A DNA stretch of 64,000 bases from Prevotella sp. Rep29 (GCF_019551475.1 NZ_CP047159.1:2232001-2296000), one strand, 5' to 3'; positions 28,943 to 37,958 are shown, numbered from the stretch's first letter. Notes: a model not told the origin generated them from the sequence alone. A program made the numbers and translations.

Positions 28943-29556
28943 TACTTATTGATTAAAACGGTTGAACCATTATATCCAGCCACACTGCCCTTCACGAGAA
29001 TCAGGTTGTGCTCTGGAATTACCTTTAACACTCTGAGATTTTGAGTTGTCACACGGTCTGTACCCATGTGTCCACCCATGCGCATACCCTTGAACACCTT
29101 TGCAGGATAAGAACATGCACCAATAGAACCCGGCTTGCGAGCACGGTCGTCCTGACCGTGGGTAGCCTGACCTACACCACCGAAACCGTGGCGTTTCATT
29201 ACTCCCTGGAATCCTTTTCCCTTAGAAGTTCCTACAACGTCAACAAACTGAGTGTCATTGAAGATCTCAACTGTGACGGTGTCACCGAGGTTTAACTCCT
29301 CGTCAAACTTGAACTCGGCCAAGTGCTTCTTTGGTGTTGTACCGGCTTTCTTGAAGGCTCCCATCATCGCCTTGGAGGTGTTTTTCTCCTTTGCTTCTGC
29401 GAAACCTAATTGAACAGCCTTGTAACCGTCTTTCTCAACGGTCTTTACTTGGGTTACAACACAAGGACCAGCTTCGATAACAGTGCACGGTACGTTCTTA
29501 CCGTCGGCACTGAAAACGGATGTCATTCCGATTTTTCTTCCTATTAATCCTGGCAT
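28942..29556 (-). CDS. rplC: 50S ribosomal protein L3
   Basis: 204 residues. [59 protein letters not shown] and [19 protein letters not shown]. Binds near the peptidyl-transferase centre. First gene of this transcription unit because rpsJ, its usual upstream neighbour, lies 4.75 kb away behind a terminator; rplC has its own promoter and structured leader. Confidence 0.98.
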   Translation of the reverse strand: MPGLIGRKIGMTSVFSADGKNVPCTVIEAGPCVVTQVKTVEKDGYKAVQLGFAEAKEKNTSKAMMGAFKKAGTTPKKHLAEFKFDEELNLGDTVTVEIFNDTQFVDVVGTSKGKGFQGVMKRHGFGGVGQATHGQDDRARKPGSIGACSYPAKVFKGMRMGGHMGTDRVTTQNLRVLKVIPEHNLILVKGSVAGYNGSTVLINK

Positions 29557-29742
29557 TTCAATTAATAATTAATATGTTATACTATATAATAATTGTTCCT
29601 TTTTAAGTGATCGTTTGTTGCCGCCCGATGCTCAACAACCCACTTAAAAAGGAACTTGAACCGCTTCGTCTTCGAAGGCTAAGTTGCTCTTTATCCGGGT
29701 ATTGTTAGCCTCAGAGCCAGCGCAATACACTTTTTAGCGGGT
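29557..29742 (-). promoter_or_regulatory. Structured 5' leader of rplC
   Basis: About 180 transcribed bases before rplC fold into two stem-loops. Near the 5' end, AGGCTAA pairs with TTAGCCT (29705-29711 with 29676-29682). Further on, a perfect 15-base stem GTTCCTTTTTAAGTG / CACTTAAAAAGGAAC (29641-29655 with 29595-29609) is extended by TTGTTG/CAACAA across a small bulge. The second stem ends 38 bases before the ATG and has no T run, so it is not a terminator. This position and shape fit a ribosomal-protein autoregulatory leader (inference). Confidence 0.6.
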
Positions 29743-29743
29743 G

Positions 29744-29775
29744 CAAAGGTACGAATATTTTTACTTTCCACCAAA
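29744..29775 (-). promoter_or_regulatory. Promoter of the rplC-rplQ block
   Basis: On the minus strand: TTTG, 20-base spacer, TACCTTTG, followed by CACCCGC. Strong match to the Bacteroidota pattern. It drives the 29-gene block. Confidence 0.8.
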
Positions 29776-29877
29776 CTTTTTTCATTATTTTTAATCAACC
29801 GCCATTTTTTACCCCGAATGATTGTTTGCCTTCCCACCAAGCATAGATACAATAGCCGATAGTATTCCCCTCTCTCA

Positions 29878-30005
29878 GTTACATGCGGGTTACATATCAG
29901 TTACATACTATTCACACCTGAAAATCCCTTTATTTATCGGCTCTATCCAAGAATAATCATTTTTTAAAACATGCCTCCAGTTACGTGTTGGTTACATACT
30001 CTATG
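29878..30005. repeat. Imperfect duplicated block downstream of the methylase
   Basis: Two versions of a CAGTTACrTG...GGTTACATA motif, followed by ATCCCTT and TCGGCT, occur at about 29878-29945 and 29970-30045, with GTTACATACT in both. The right copy overlaps the end of the out-of-frame methylase tail. The region between this and the rplC promoter has no gene I can support. Confidence 0.5.
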
Positions 30006-30153
30006 CCCAGAATGGCACATATCCCTTATTGTTTCGGCTTTGGTTTTCCGTTTTCTCCTCCTTAATCTTTCCTGCAATCAAAGCATCCTTTATATTGCGT
30101 GATGCCATTGGACAGTTCTGCTTGTATATTTCATGATCCTCTCTATTCAAAAA
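30001..30153 (-). pseudogene. Out-of-frame C-terminal tail of the DpnA-like methylase
   Basis: Shifting one frame at the T5 run in CCTTTTTGAAT (about 30148-30153) continues the preceding methylase for 49 residues: LNREDHEIYKQNCPMASRNI, KDALIAGKIKEEKTEN, then GYVPFWA and a TAG. The amino-acid composition looks like real protein and there is no stop in that frame, so one T seems to have been lost from the run. Alternatives are programmed frameshifting, slippage-based switching or a sequence error. Confidence 0.6.
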
Positions 30154-31022
30154 GGCAGATCACTAATGACACCATCTTCACATACAAAACATGACGGTTC
30201 CAATATCTCCGACTTGGCAATGTCCTTTATCTTGGAGCGGTAGTTGCTGTAGGTCTTGAAACTGTCGATTTCCTCGCGGCGCTTGCGGCTGATGTCGGCG
30301 AACTGCAGATCCCGCTCGATGCCAAGGTAGCGGCGGCCGATGAGGTTGGCGGCAATGCCGGTGGTCGAAGAGCCGGCGAAGGGGTCGAGAATCCACGCGT
30401 TTTTGTCGGTGGAGGCGAGGATGATGCGGGTGAGCAGGGCGAGGGGCTTCTGTGTGGGATGCTTGCCGCAAGATTTTTCCCACGGGGCGATGGCGGGTAG
30501 TCGCCACACGTCGGTCATCTGCTTGTCATCGTTTAGTTGTTTCATCAGTTCGTAGTTGAAGCGGTGGGGATACTTGGCGTTTTTGCGTGCCCAGATGATG
30601 AACTCTGTGGAGTAGGTGAAGTAGCGGCAGGAGATGTTAGGTGGTGGGTTAGTCTTTGCCCATGTGACGACGTTGAGTATCTTGAAGCCCAGTTCGGTGA
30701 GGCTGTTGGCTACGGAGAAGATGTTGTGATAGGTGCCGGAAATCCAGATGGTACCGTTGTCCTTCAGTTTGTCGCGGCAGAGGCTTATCCATCGCTTGTT
30801 GAATTCGTTAATTTCCTCAGGCGTGCCGCCGCGGTCCCATTCGCCTTTGTTGACGGACACAATTTTCCCTGCCTGCACACTAATGCCGTCGTTGGAGAGG
30901 AAGTAGGGCGGGTCGGCGAAAATCATGTCGAAGTAGAACTTGAACTGAGGGAGCAGCTCGAAGCAATCACCGTGGAGGAGGGTGAAGTCGTGGGAGGCGG
31001 AGCGGTAGTAAGGAGTGATCAT
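30147..31022 (-). CDS. DpnA-like site-specific DNA adenine methyltransferase (beta class)
   Basis: 291 residues as encoded. The catalytic motif IV, DPPY (residues 37-40, FADPPYFLSNDG), comes before the SAM motif DPFAGSSTTGIAANLIGRRY (213-232), the beta-class order of N6-adenine enzymes such as DpnA. HPTQKPLALLTRII is also typical. With the neighbouring DpnM- and DpnII-like genes this gives the DpnII three-gene set; DpnA methylates GATC including in single-stranded DNA, which protects incoming DNA in pneumococcus. The start ATG overlaps the stop of the 176-residue gene (ATGA), so it is translationally coupled. The frame ends early at a T5 run (see the tail entry). Confidence 0.85.
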   Translation of the reverse strand: MITPYYRSASHDFTLLHGDCFELLPQFKFYFDMIFADPPYFLSNDGISVQAGKIVSVNKGEWDRGGTPEEINEFNKRWISLCRDKLKDNGTIWISGTYHNIFSVANSLTELGFKILNVVTWAKTNPPPNISCRYFTYSTEFIIWARKNAKYPHRFNYELMKQLNDDKQMTDVWRLPAIAPWEKSCGKHPTQKPLALLTRIILASTDKNAWILDPFAGSSTTGIAANLIGRRYLGIERDLQFADISRKRREEIDSFKTYSNYRSKIKDIAKSEILEPSCFVCEDGVISDLPF

Positions 31023-31549
31023 AGGCTGTCAATCATTTCTTGGAAGCTTTCCCATGATAACGCCCTGCCTGCTTGTGTCGGATAGTTAACATCTTCCTGC
31101 CCCCATATCCATTTGTAAGCCTTTATAAGGGCTTCTGGGGTTTCTCCTGTCTGAAAGTTTAGGCTACGAATATCGCTGATGAAGTCTTCGGGGTCCTCAC
31201 CGTTGTATGTTCGCTCCAGATATTCCAACAACTTCGCGCCTTGGGTTTTATCTTCAGCTAATTTTGCCCTGACATCCTCAATGATTTGGTCATGCGAGAT
31301 TTGCCAGAGAGAATTGTCTGACGAGTCGAAGATGAAAACCTGTATGTCCTCTTTATAAGGACGACCGAAAGCCTTCTTTCCACCAGGTTTGGTGATGACA
31401 ATCTTTCTGCCGTCGTCAATTTGCTCCACCTCGTAGCCTCTGTATTCAATATCTATGATGGCTTGCGCAAATGCCTTGCGATCCATGTTGCAGATATGGA
31501 TTTTTTTGAGATCGATAGCGTGATTGTATTTGTTCTTTATCATGCCCAT
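31019..31549 (-). CDS. Unrecognised 176-residue protein within the R-M operon
   Basis: Two ATG codons (31549, 31543) and a third at 31486 (MDRKAFAQAIIDIEYRGYEV) are possible starts. It lies 24 bases after the nuclease stop and overlaps the methylase start by four bases. Visible features are a mixed alpha/beta N-terminal half with KAFAQAIIDIEYRGY and KIVITKPGGKKAFGRPYKED, a middle helix QIIEDVRAKLAEDKTQGAKL, and a C-terminal segment ending GRALSWESFQEMIDSL. No signal peptide, membrane helix, DPPY or PD-ExK motif. The classical DpnII operon has no such gene. It could be a nuclease accessory, inhibitor or unrelated passenger; I assign no function. Confidence 0.75.
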   Translation of the reverse strand: MGMIKNKYNHAIDLKKIHICNMDRKAFAQAIIDIEYRGYEVEQIDDGRKIVITKPGGKKAFGRPYKEDIQVFIFDSSDNSLWQISHDQIIEDVRAKLAEDKTQGAKLLEYLERTYNGEDPEDFISDIRSLNFQTGETPEALIKAYKWIWGQEDVNYPTQAGRALSWESFQEMIDSL

Positions 31550-31572
31550 GTCTTTACTTCTTTAATCTTATC

Positions 31573-32406
31573 CTATTTTAGACCGTCCAGAAATCTTCGG
31601 AGGGTCGAGAGGTTATAGACACTTGGTATTGTATAGTAGGCTTCCTGCAATTTGTTCTTGGCGCTCTCCCAGCCTTTACCGTCGGTAACCCACAGGAACT
31701 CGAAACCATCGACGGCATTGATTTTCGGGGCTAGCTCGGTGAAGGAGCGGGCGGTCTCGTTGAGTTTGCTACCGCCACTGCTGTAGAAATTCACCTCGGC
31801 GAGGTAGGTCTTATTCTTGGCCTCAATCACGAAGTCGAATCGCTTCTTGTCGGTGCCGAGGGCTTCGGTGATGGACGGCCACTCGCTGGAATATACTTCC
31901 TTGCGGTACTTTAATCCGCTGCCCTTGATGATCAGCTCCACGGTGCCCTCCATGGCATCGCCGCTGCGATTCTTGCGGGCATTGGAGTCGAGGCCTACTT
32001 CCACGCCGAAAACATAATCGACGAGGTTCTTGACGTTCTTGTCCTTGAAAATCTTGGCGAGGCCAGTGCCCTCTATAAACTCCATCACGCCGTCGATCGT
32101 TGCGAGGTAACTTTCGAGCAGTACAAACTCGGCATCGGCATTGATAACCTTCTTCTTGTCGCGCTTGCGGCAGGCGATGAGAATTTGCAGCACGTCGAAC
32201 ACCCGCTTGTCGTTGTTCCAAAGCTCGGTGACGGCTGCCCGCAGGTTTTCTTTGCCAAGCAGGTAGTTGAGGGTGTTCAACTTGATTTCGATGCTGACCA
32301 CGTTGGTCTTCACTTTCGTAAAGTCTGTCCAAGAGCTCAGCGTGGCGTTGGTTTCTGAGAGTTGGGACATGAAGGTCTTGAACTCCGCTTCTGTATGTGC
32401 GCTCAT
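31573..32406 (-). CDS. DpnII/MboI-type restriction endonuclease (GATC)
   Basis: 277 residues, close to R.DpnII (~290). The family signature lies at residues ~189-220: RFDFVIEAKNKTYLAEVNFY then SSGGSKLNETARSF, with Asp191 and Glu204 as likely metal ligands of the nuclease core, followed by FLWVTDGKGWESAKNKL. This enzyme cleaves unmethylated GATC in double-stranded DNA. It starts three bases after the Dam-type methylase stop, so modification is made first. The gene looks intact, which implies the GATC methylase must be active in the cell. Confidence 0.88.
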   Translation of the reverse strand: MSAHTEAEFKTFMSQLSETNATLSSWTDFTKVKTNVVSIEIKLNTLNYLLGKENLRAAVTELWNNDKRVFDVLQILIACRKRDKKKVINADAEFVLLESYLATIDGVMEFIEGTGLAKIFKDKNVKNLVDYVFGVEVGLDSNARKNRSGDAMEGTVELIIKGSGLKYRKEVYSSEWPSITEALGTDKKRFDFVIEAKNKTYLAEVNFYSSGGSKLNETARSFTELAPKINAVDGFEFLWVTDGKGWESAKNKLQEAYYTIPSVYNLSTLRRFLDGLK

Positions 32407-32409
32407 ATT

Positions 32410-33378
32410 TTACAATGCAAGTTTTATTTGGTTATCGATGATTTCGTTCTGTGGCTTCGTCGTGTAGTTTCTAATGAGTAGCTCGGTCAGCTTGCCGCGC
32501 TTGCTGGCATTGGCGTTGACCATTCGGGAAGCATAGACGCGCTGGATGTTGAATCCCTCGTAGATTTCCTCAAAGAACGTGTCGGCGGGGTTCTTTGCTG
32601 AGCAGTCGGAGTTCGAGAGCATCCATTTTACATTTTTGCGGGTGTTTAATTGACGGCAGAAGTTTGCGAGGTCACGCTGGCTGTCGTCGTTGAAGTCCTC
32701 CTTGACATAGCTGTTGAAGCTGGAGGTCGCGCTGAGAGGTCTGTAGGGCGGGTCGAAGTAGAAGAAAGTCAAGCCCACGTTATCGATGGCCTTGGCCGTT
32801 CCCTTGAAGTCGCCGTTGAGAATCTGCACGTCGTAGTGGTTCAACAGCTCGCTGTCGGCATAAATGACTTCCTCGTTGCAGATGGTGGGATTGGCGTAGC
32901 GGCCAAACGGGACGTTGAATTTACCCTTCGTATTCTCGCGGTAAAGGCCGTTGAAGCATGTGCGGTTAAGGAAGATTAAGATGGCTGTCTTGTCGAGGCT
33001 GCTTAATGGCTCCTCGTTGAAGCGGCGGCGCATATCTAAATAGAATTCCTTTCGTGCCTCTTCCGTTTTGATGCCAAAATATTGCTGCTCAATGTGCTTT
33101 AGACGATATACCAGTCCCTCTGGCTCCTGCTTGATATTCGTGTAGGCATCCGTCAGGTTCTTGTTGATGTCATTGATGACCACGCGCTTGATTTTCAGGA
33201 AGTTTTGCAGCATATAGAACAACATCGCACCGCCACCGACGAACGGCTCCACGTAAGTAAATCCGTCCTCGTATAATTCACGCGGCAAGCACATGTTCAG
33301 TTGCGAGAGAAGCTGCCCCTTTCCCCCAACCCACTTAATAAATGGTTTTGCCAGTTCTTTCGTATTGAAATGTATCAT
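32410..33378 (-). CDS. Dam/DpnM-type DNA adenine methyltransferase (alpha class)
   Basis: 322 residues from ATG giving MIHFNTKELAKPFIKWVGGK; an in-frame GTG 18 codons earlier lies inside the repeat operator and is unlikely. SAM motif KWVGGKGQLL (residues 15-24), TYVEPFVGGGAMLFYML, and DPPY at 209-212 (YFDPPYRPLSATSSFNSY). Motif order is that of D12-class enzymes recognising GATC. First intact gene of the R-M operon, behind the broken XRE gene and three repeat units. Confidence 0.92.
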   Translation of the reverse strand: MIHFNTKELAKPFIKWVGGKGQLLSQLNMCLPRELYEDGFTYVEPFVGGGAMLFYMLQNFLKIKRVVINDINKNLTDAYTNIKQEPEGLVYRLKHIEQQYFGIKTEEARKEFYLDMRRRFNEEPLSSLDKTAILIFLNRTCFNGLYRENTKGKFNVPFGRYANPTICNEEVIYADSELLNHYDVQILNGDFKGTAKAIDNVGLTFFYFDPPYRPLSATSSFNSYVKEDFNDDSQRDLANFCRQLNTRKNVKWMLSNSDCSAKNPADTFFEEIYEGFNIQRVYASRMVNANASKRGKLTELLIRNYTTKPQNEIIDNQIKLAL

Positions 33379-33403
33379 ACATTTTGTAATATTTACATTT
33401 GAC

Positions 33404-33457
33404 TTACCCACTAACTTTTCCAAGTTACCCACTAAATGTATTATAGTTACCCGCTAA
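33404..33457. promoter_or_regulatory. Three-iteron operator in front of the R-M operon
   Basis: TTACCCACTAA (33404-33414), TTACCCACTAA (33425-33435) and TTACCCGCTAA (33447-33457) are 21 and 22 bases apart, i.e. on the same DNA face two helical turns apart. The array lies between the XRE gene and the methylase start; TGTATCATACA, an 11-base palindrome, overlaps the methylase ATG. Likely binding site for a controller protein. Confidence 0.65.
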
Positions 33458-33458
33458 C

Positions 33459-33727
33459 TCAAAAAGATGGGCGTTTCGTTTGACTTTTCTTTGTTCTTAC
33501 TAATTCTGTTAGTTCCATGTCAAGCAGTTCTGCAATTTTGAGATATGTTTCCATCGTTGACTGGCAGTCATTGGTACACCATTTTGATACGGTAGTAGGC
33601 GCACACCCCAACTGCTCTGCCAACCATTTATTGGTTCTTTGGTATCCCTCCACAAAACACTCAATAGTCTCGCAGCACCTCCCTTCTCTGCAAGCACAAC
33701 TTTGATGCGATTAATGTCTTTGTCCAT
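33459..33727 (-). pseudogene. XRE-family regulator gene split by a frameshifting insertion
   Basis: A -7 element TAACTTTG (33759-33752) precedes an ATG at 33727 coding MDKDINRIKVVLAEKG, the usual first helix of small XRE repressors. The rest, RTNKWLAEQLGCAPTTVSKW and CSTMETYLKIAELLDMEL-like sequence (METYLKIAELLDMELTELVR), is in another frame. Between them about 40 bases (around 33637-33680) have no place in the family and shift the frame. A GTG at 33653 could still give a 64-residue protein lacking helix 1. Intact it would be the R-M controller. Confidence 0.7.
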
Positions 33728-33759
33728 AATGGAATTCTATTGCTCTTGGTACAAAGTTA

Positions 33760-34244
33760 CTCATTTTCTCTGAAAGGACACACAAAACGTTCGTATATTT
33801 AGTAAATAATCACATTTTAATGTTATTTTCCCCACTTTTCTGTATCTTTTTCTGAAATTCGTCTGTCATTTTATACATAATCTGCACTAACTGCATCATC
33901 CCAAAACATATATTGTTCCGAGCCACAAAGAATCTTGTACTGATTGCCCAATCCTACACATATTACCCAAACAATCGCAGATAACACTTTAGATAGTCAG
34001 TTCACGCTCGACCATCTGAAAACAAGTTTTCATAGCATTTGCTTACTCGCAGTTTTAGTAATGAAACAGTCTCAATATTTGTTCATGCTCGTAAGTATCA
34101 AAGATACAAATTAGTACAAATGGGCTAATCTTCAACAAATTACACAGAAACCGACGTAATAGCTTTCACATTTCACACTTCCTTGATTCCCTATAGAATA
34201 GTAACGTTTAGGAAAAATCCTGTTCAGAGCAAGAACAGATTTGT
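33760..34244. other. Gene-free stretch between the R-M locus and rpsJ
   Basis: AT-rich sequence of nearly 500 bases. I see no open frame with protein-like composition, no RNA gene and no repeat here. Confidence 0.6.
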
Positions 34245-34290
34245 AAAAAAAACGAAAAGCGGCACAACCGCCAAATGGGATGCGCCGCTT
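34245..34290 (-). terminator. Intrinsic terminator after rpsJ
   Basis: Stem AAGCGGC / GCCGCTT and, on the minus strand, TTCG followed by eight T. It ends the str-type transcript right after rpsJ, separating it from rplC. Confidence 0.85.
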
Positions 34291-34311
34291 ATAGATAGGG
34301 TTCAACGATGA

Positions 34312-34617
34312 CTACACTTTGATTTCCACTTCTACTCCGCTGGGAAGTTCGAGTTTCATCAGTGCATCAACAGTCTTTGTCGTTGAGCTATAGATGTCTA
34401 TCAGACGTTTGAAATCTGAAAGCTGGAACTGCTCACGTGCCTTTTTGTTCACGAACGTACTACGGTTCACCGTATAGATACGCTTGTGGGTGGGCAGGGG
34501 TATTGGACCGCTGACGATTGCACCTGTAGCCTTAACGGCTTTCACGATTTTCTCTGCTGACTTATCAACCAACTTGTGGTCGTAAGACTTCAACTTAATT
34601 CTAATTTTCTGACTCAT
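34312..34617 (-). CDS. rpsJ: 30S ribosomal protein S10
   Basis: 101 residues. [40 protein letters not shown] and [10 protein letters not shown]. Besides its 30S head role it is NusE, partner of NusB/NusG in antitermination. It follows fusA, and normally rplC would come next; here it is followed by a terminator and a restriction-modification locus. Confidence 0.98.
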   Translation of the reverse strand: MSQKIRIKLKSYDHKLVDKSAEKIVKAVKATGAIVSGPIPLPTHKRIYTVNRSTFVNKKAREQFQLSDFKRLIDIYSSTTKTVDALMKLELPSGVEVEIKV

Positions 34618-34688
34618 TGTTTAATTGTTTTTTGATTATACTTTATTTTCATGCCGTTAAAGAGTCATTTGCTCAACGGCACTTTTTC

Positions 34689-36803
34689 TTACACGAGATC
34701 TGCGCGACCTTTCACCTCTTCAAGAACAGTCTTTGCGATTGAGCTGGAGAGTGGTGCATGGTGGTCGTACTCCATCGAGCTGGTTGCACGTCCGGAAGTG
34801 ATCGTACGCAACGCCGTTACGTAGCCGAACATTTCTGACAGCGGAACCATTGCTTTCACGATGCGGGCACCGCTACGTGCTTCATCCATGCCTTCAACCT
34901 GTCCGCGACGCTTGTTCAAGTCACCGATTACGTCACCCATGTTTTCTTCCGGTGTCACCACCTCTACCTTCATGATGGGCTCCATCAGGACGGGCGATGC
35001 TTTCACACAGGCGTTACGATAAGCGTTGACTGCTGCAAGCTCGAATGAGAGTTGGTCTGAGTCCACGGGGTGGAACGAACCGTCGGTCAGCACGACCTTC
35101 AGGTCGGTCATCGGGTAGCCACCGAGGATACCATTCTTCATGGCGTTCTCGAAACCTTTCTGAACTGCCGGGATGAATTCCTTAGGAATATTTCCGCCTT
35201 TCACCTCGTTGATGAACTGCAGGTCACCTTCTTTATAGTCAGGATCCTTCGGTCCGACTGTACAGATGATGTCGGCGAACTTACCGCGACCACCGCTCTG
35301 CTTCTTGTAAACCTCACGCAATTCCACCGGCTTGGTGATTGCTTCCTTATAGTTAACCTGCGGTTTTCCTTGATTACATTCAACCTTGAACTCGCGCTTC
35401 AGGCGGTCGATGATGATGTCGAGATGGAGCTCACCCATACCAGAGATGATGGTCTGACCGCTCTGCTCGTCCGTACGTACGGTGAACGTCGGGTCCTCTT
35501 CTGCCAATTTGGCAAGACCGTTATCCAGTTTTGCGATATCTGCCTGGCTCTTCGGTTCAACAGCAATAGAAATCACCGTGTCGGGGAAGGTCATTGACTC
35601 GAGCACGATAGGCTTGCCCTCATCACACAAGGTGTCACCCGTACGGATATCCTTGAATCCCACACCCGCTCCGATGTCACCTGCATCGATTGACTCCATC
35701 GGAATTTCCTTGTTGGAGTTCATCTGGAACAGGCGGCTGATGCGCTCTTTCTTTCCTGAACGGGGATTATACACATAGCTTCCAGCTACCACCTTACCTG
35801 AATACACGCGGAAGAACACCAGACGTCCCATGTATGGGTCGGTTGCAATCTTAAATGCAAGTGCTGCCGTCGGCTCGTCTTCAGACGGCTTACGACCTTC
35901 TTCCTCGTCAGTTTCGGGGTTCATACCCATCACTGCCTCTGTATCCAGCGGTGACGGCAGGAACGCACAAGTATAGTCGAGCAGCGGCTGCACACCTTTA
36001 TTCTTGTATGAAGAGCCACAGAGCATCGGAGTAATCTCCATGCTGATTGTGCCTTTACGAAGGGCTGCGATGAGTTTGTCTTCCGGAATTTCCTTTCCTT
36101 CGAGGTACATTTCCATCAGCTCGTCGTCATAGTTGGCTGCTGTCTCCAACATCTTGTCGCGCCATTCGTTGCACTCGTCCACGAGGTCTGCCGGGATTTC
36201 CTCCACGTCATATTCTGCCCCCATCGACTCGTCATGCCACAAAATGGCTTTCATCTTAATCAGGTCAACAAGCCCTTTGAAGTTCTCCTCTGCACCGATA
36301 GGAACCTGAACGGGGCACGGGTTGGCACCCAGAATGTCTCTCATCTGCTGAACAGTCTCAAAGAAGTCAGCACCCGAGCGGTCCATCTTGTTCACGTAAC
36401 CGATACGAGGAACGTTGTATTTATCAGCCTGACGCCAAACGGTCTCCGACTGCGGCTGTACGCCGTCTGCTGCCGAATAGGTTGCGATAGCTCCGTCGAG
36501 CACACGCAACGAGCGTTCCACTTCCGCCGTGAAGTCCACGTGTCCCGGAGTGTCAATCAGGTTGATTTTATAAGTCTTATCATTCCATTTCCAATTGCAA
36601 GTAGTTGCAGCAGAGGTAATTGTGATACCTCTCTCCTGCTCTTGCGCCATCCAGTCCATCGTTGCCGCACCATCGTGAACCTCACCAATCTTGTGCGTCT
36701 TTCCCGTGTAGAAGAGAATACGCTCAGAGGTAGTTGTTTTACCGGCATCAATGTGTGCCATGATGCCAATGTTGCGGGTCAGACGTAAATCCTGCTTTGC
36801 CAT
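34689..36803 (-). CDS. fusA: Elongation factor G
   Basis: 704 residues. G domain with [27 protein letters not shown] and NKMDRSGAD; later domains show [31 protein letters not shown] and RRGQVEGMD. Drives tRNA-mRNA translocation by GTP hydrolysis. Located between rpsG and rpsJ. Confidence 0.98.
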   Translation of the reverse strand: MAKQDLRLTRNIGIMAHIDAGKTTTSERILFYTGKTHKIGEVHDGAATMDWMAQEQERGITITSAATTCNWKWNDKTYKINLIDTPGHVDFTAEVERSLRVLDGAIATYSAADGVQPQSETVWRQADKYNVPRIGYVNKMDRSGADFFETVQQMRDILGANPCPVQVPIGAEENFKGLVDLIKMKAILWHDESMGAEYDVEEIPADLVDECNEWRDKMLETAANYDDELMEMYLEGKEIPEDKLIAALRKGTISMEITPMLCGSSYKNKGVQPLLDYTCAFLPSPLDTEAVMGMNPETDEEEGRKPSEDEPTAALAFKIATDPYMGRLVFFRVYSGKVVAGSYVYNPRSGKKERISRLFQMNSNKEIPMESIDAGDIGAGVGFKDIRTGDTLCDEGKPIVLESMTFPDTVISIAVEPKSQADIAKLDNGLAKLAEEDPTFTVRTDEQSGQTIISGMGELHLDIIIDRLKREFKVECNQGKPQVNYKEAITKPVELREVYKKQSGGRGKFADIICTVGPKDPDYKEGDLQFINEVKGGNIPKEFIPAVQKGFENAMKNGILGGYPMTDLKVVLTDGSFHPVDSDQLSFELAAVNAYRNACVKASPVLMEPIMKVEVVTPEENMGDVIGDLNKRRGQVEGMDEARSGARIVKAMVPLSEMFGYVTALRTITSGRATSSMEYDHHAPLSSSIAKTVLEEVKGRADLV

Positions 36804-36834
36804 TCTTTTTTATCCTTTATCTTCTATGTGAAAT

Positions 36835-37311
36835 TTAGAATCTGAAGTGAGCAAAAGCACGGTTAGCCTCAGCCATGCGATGCATGTCTTCCTTACGCTT
36901 GAATGCTCCACCTTGATTGTTATATGCGTCCATAATTTCAGCTGCAAGTTTGTCTGCCATGCTCTTTCCACTGCGCTTACGAGCGAAGTTGATCATGTTT
37001 TTCATGGAGATACTTTCCTTGCGATCGGGACGGATTTCGGTCGGCACCTGGAATGTTGCACCACCGATACGACGGCTTTTCACCTCCACCTGAGGAGTGA
37101 TGTTATCAAGAGCCTGCTTCCAGATTTCGAGAGCCGGCTTCTCTTCATTAGCCATCTTTTCCTTGACTGTGTCAAGTGCATTGTAGAAAATCCTGTACGA
37201 GATGGTTTTCTTTCCATCGTACATTAAGTGATTCACGAACTTTGAGACCTTCTGGTCGTTGAACACGGGATCCGGCAGGATCACACGCTTCTTTGGTTTT
37301 GCTTTTCTCAT
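36835..37311 (-). CDS. rpsG: 30S ribosomal protein S7
   Basis: 158 residues. [40 protein letters not shown] and [20 protein letters not shown]. Nucleates the 30S head; in E. coli the str operon repressor. A 170-base gap separates it from rpsL. Confidence 0.98.
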   Translation of the reverse strand: MRKAKPKKRVILPDPVFNDQKVSKFVNHLMYDGKKTISYRIFYNALDTVKEKMANEEKPALEIWKQALDNITPQVEVKSRRIGGATFQVPTEIRPDRKESISMKNMINFARKRSGKSMADKLAAEIMDAYNNQGGAFKRKEDMHRMAEANRAFAHFRF

Positions 37312-37481
37312 TTTTTTGTTTGCTTTTATTCTGCGGAGGCTGTCTTTTCTCGTTCTTCAACGTCCGCACCCGGACATTTACTCAACCTAACTTTCTCCAG
37401 CAAAACGGTTAATGTTTTCTACTTGAAGCGACCATAAGCTCCCAGCCATCTCCGACTGTGAACTTATGGCATCACGCTTTG

Positions 37482-37862
37482 TTACTTCTTCGCCTTAGGA
37501 CGTTTAGCGCCATATTTTGAACGACGCTGTGTGCGGTTTGCCACACCTGCGGTATCAAGCGTACCACGAACGATGTGATAACGTACACCCGGCAGGTCCT
37601 TTACACGACCGCCACGCACCAATACGATACTGTGCTCCTGAAGGTTGTGTCCTTCTCCCGGGATATAGGAGTTCACTTCCTTCTGGTTTGTCAAACGAAC
37701 ACGGGCAACTTTTCTCATTGCCGAATTAGGCTTCTTCGGGGTTGTTGTGTAAACGCGAACACATACGCCACGACGCTGAGGACAGGAGTCCAGAGCCGGC
37801 GACTTGCTCTTGTCAACAAGCACCTTTCTGCCTTTTCTTACCAATTGTGAAATTGTAGGCAT
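37482..37862 (-). CDS. rpsL: 30S ribosomal protein S12
   Basis: 126 residues. [40 protein letters not shown] and [20 protein letters not shown]. Lysines at the two classic streptomycin-resistance sites (TPKKPNS and GRVKDLPG) are wild type. A -7 element TACCTTTG lies at 37958-37951, 89 bases before the start, so the str genes can be transcribed separately from rpoBC. Confidence 0.98.
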   Translation of the reverse strand: MPTISQLVRKGRKVLVDKSKSPALDSCPQRRGVCVRVYTTTPKKPNSAMRKVARVRLTNQKEVNSYIPGEGHNLQEHSIVLVRGGRVKDLPGVRYHIVRGTLDTAGVANRTQRRSKYGAKRPKAKK

Positions 37863-37958
37863 AATTGTTTTCTTTTTTTGTTTATATTGTTTTTATCGTT
37901 ATATCAACACATTATAATATGGCACAATTCGAAATGCCGCATTTGGCGTGCAAAGGTA

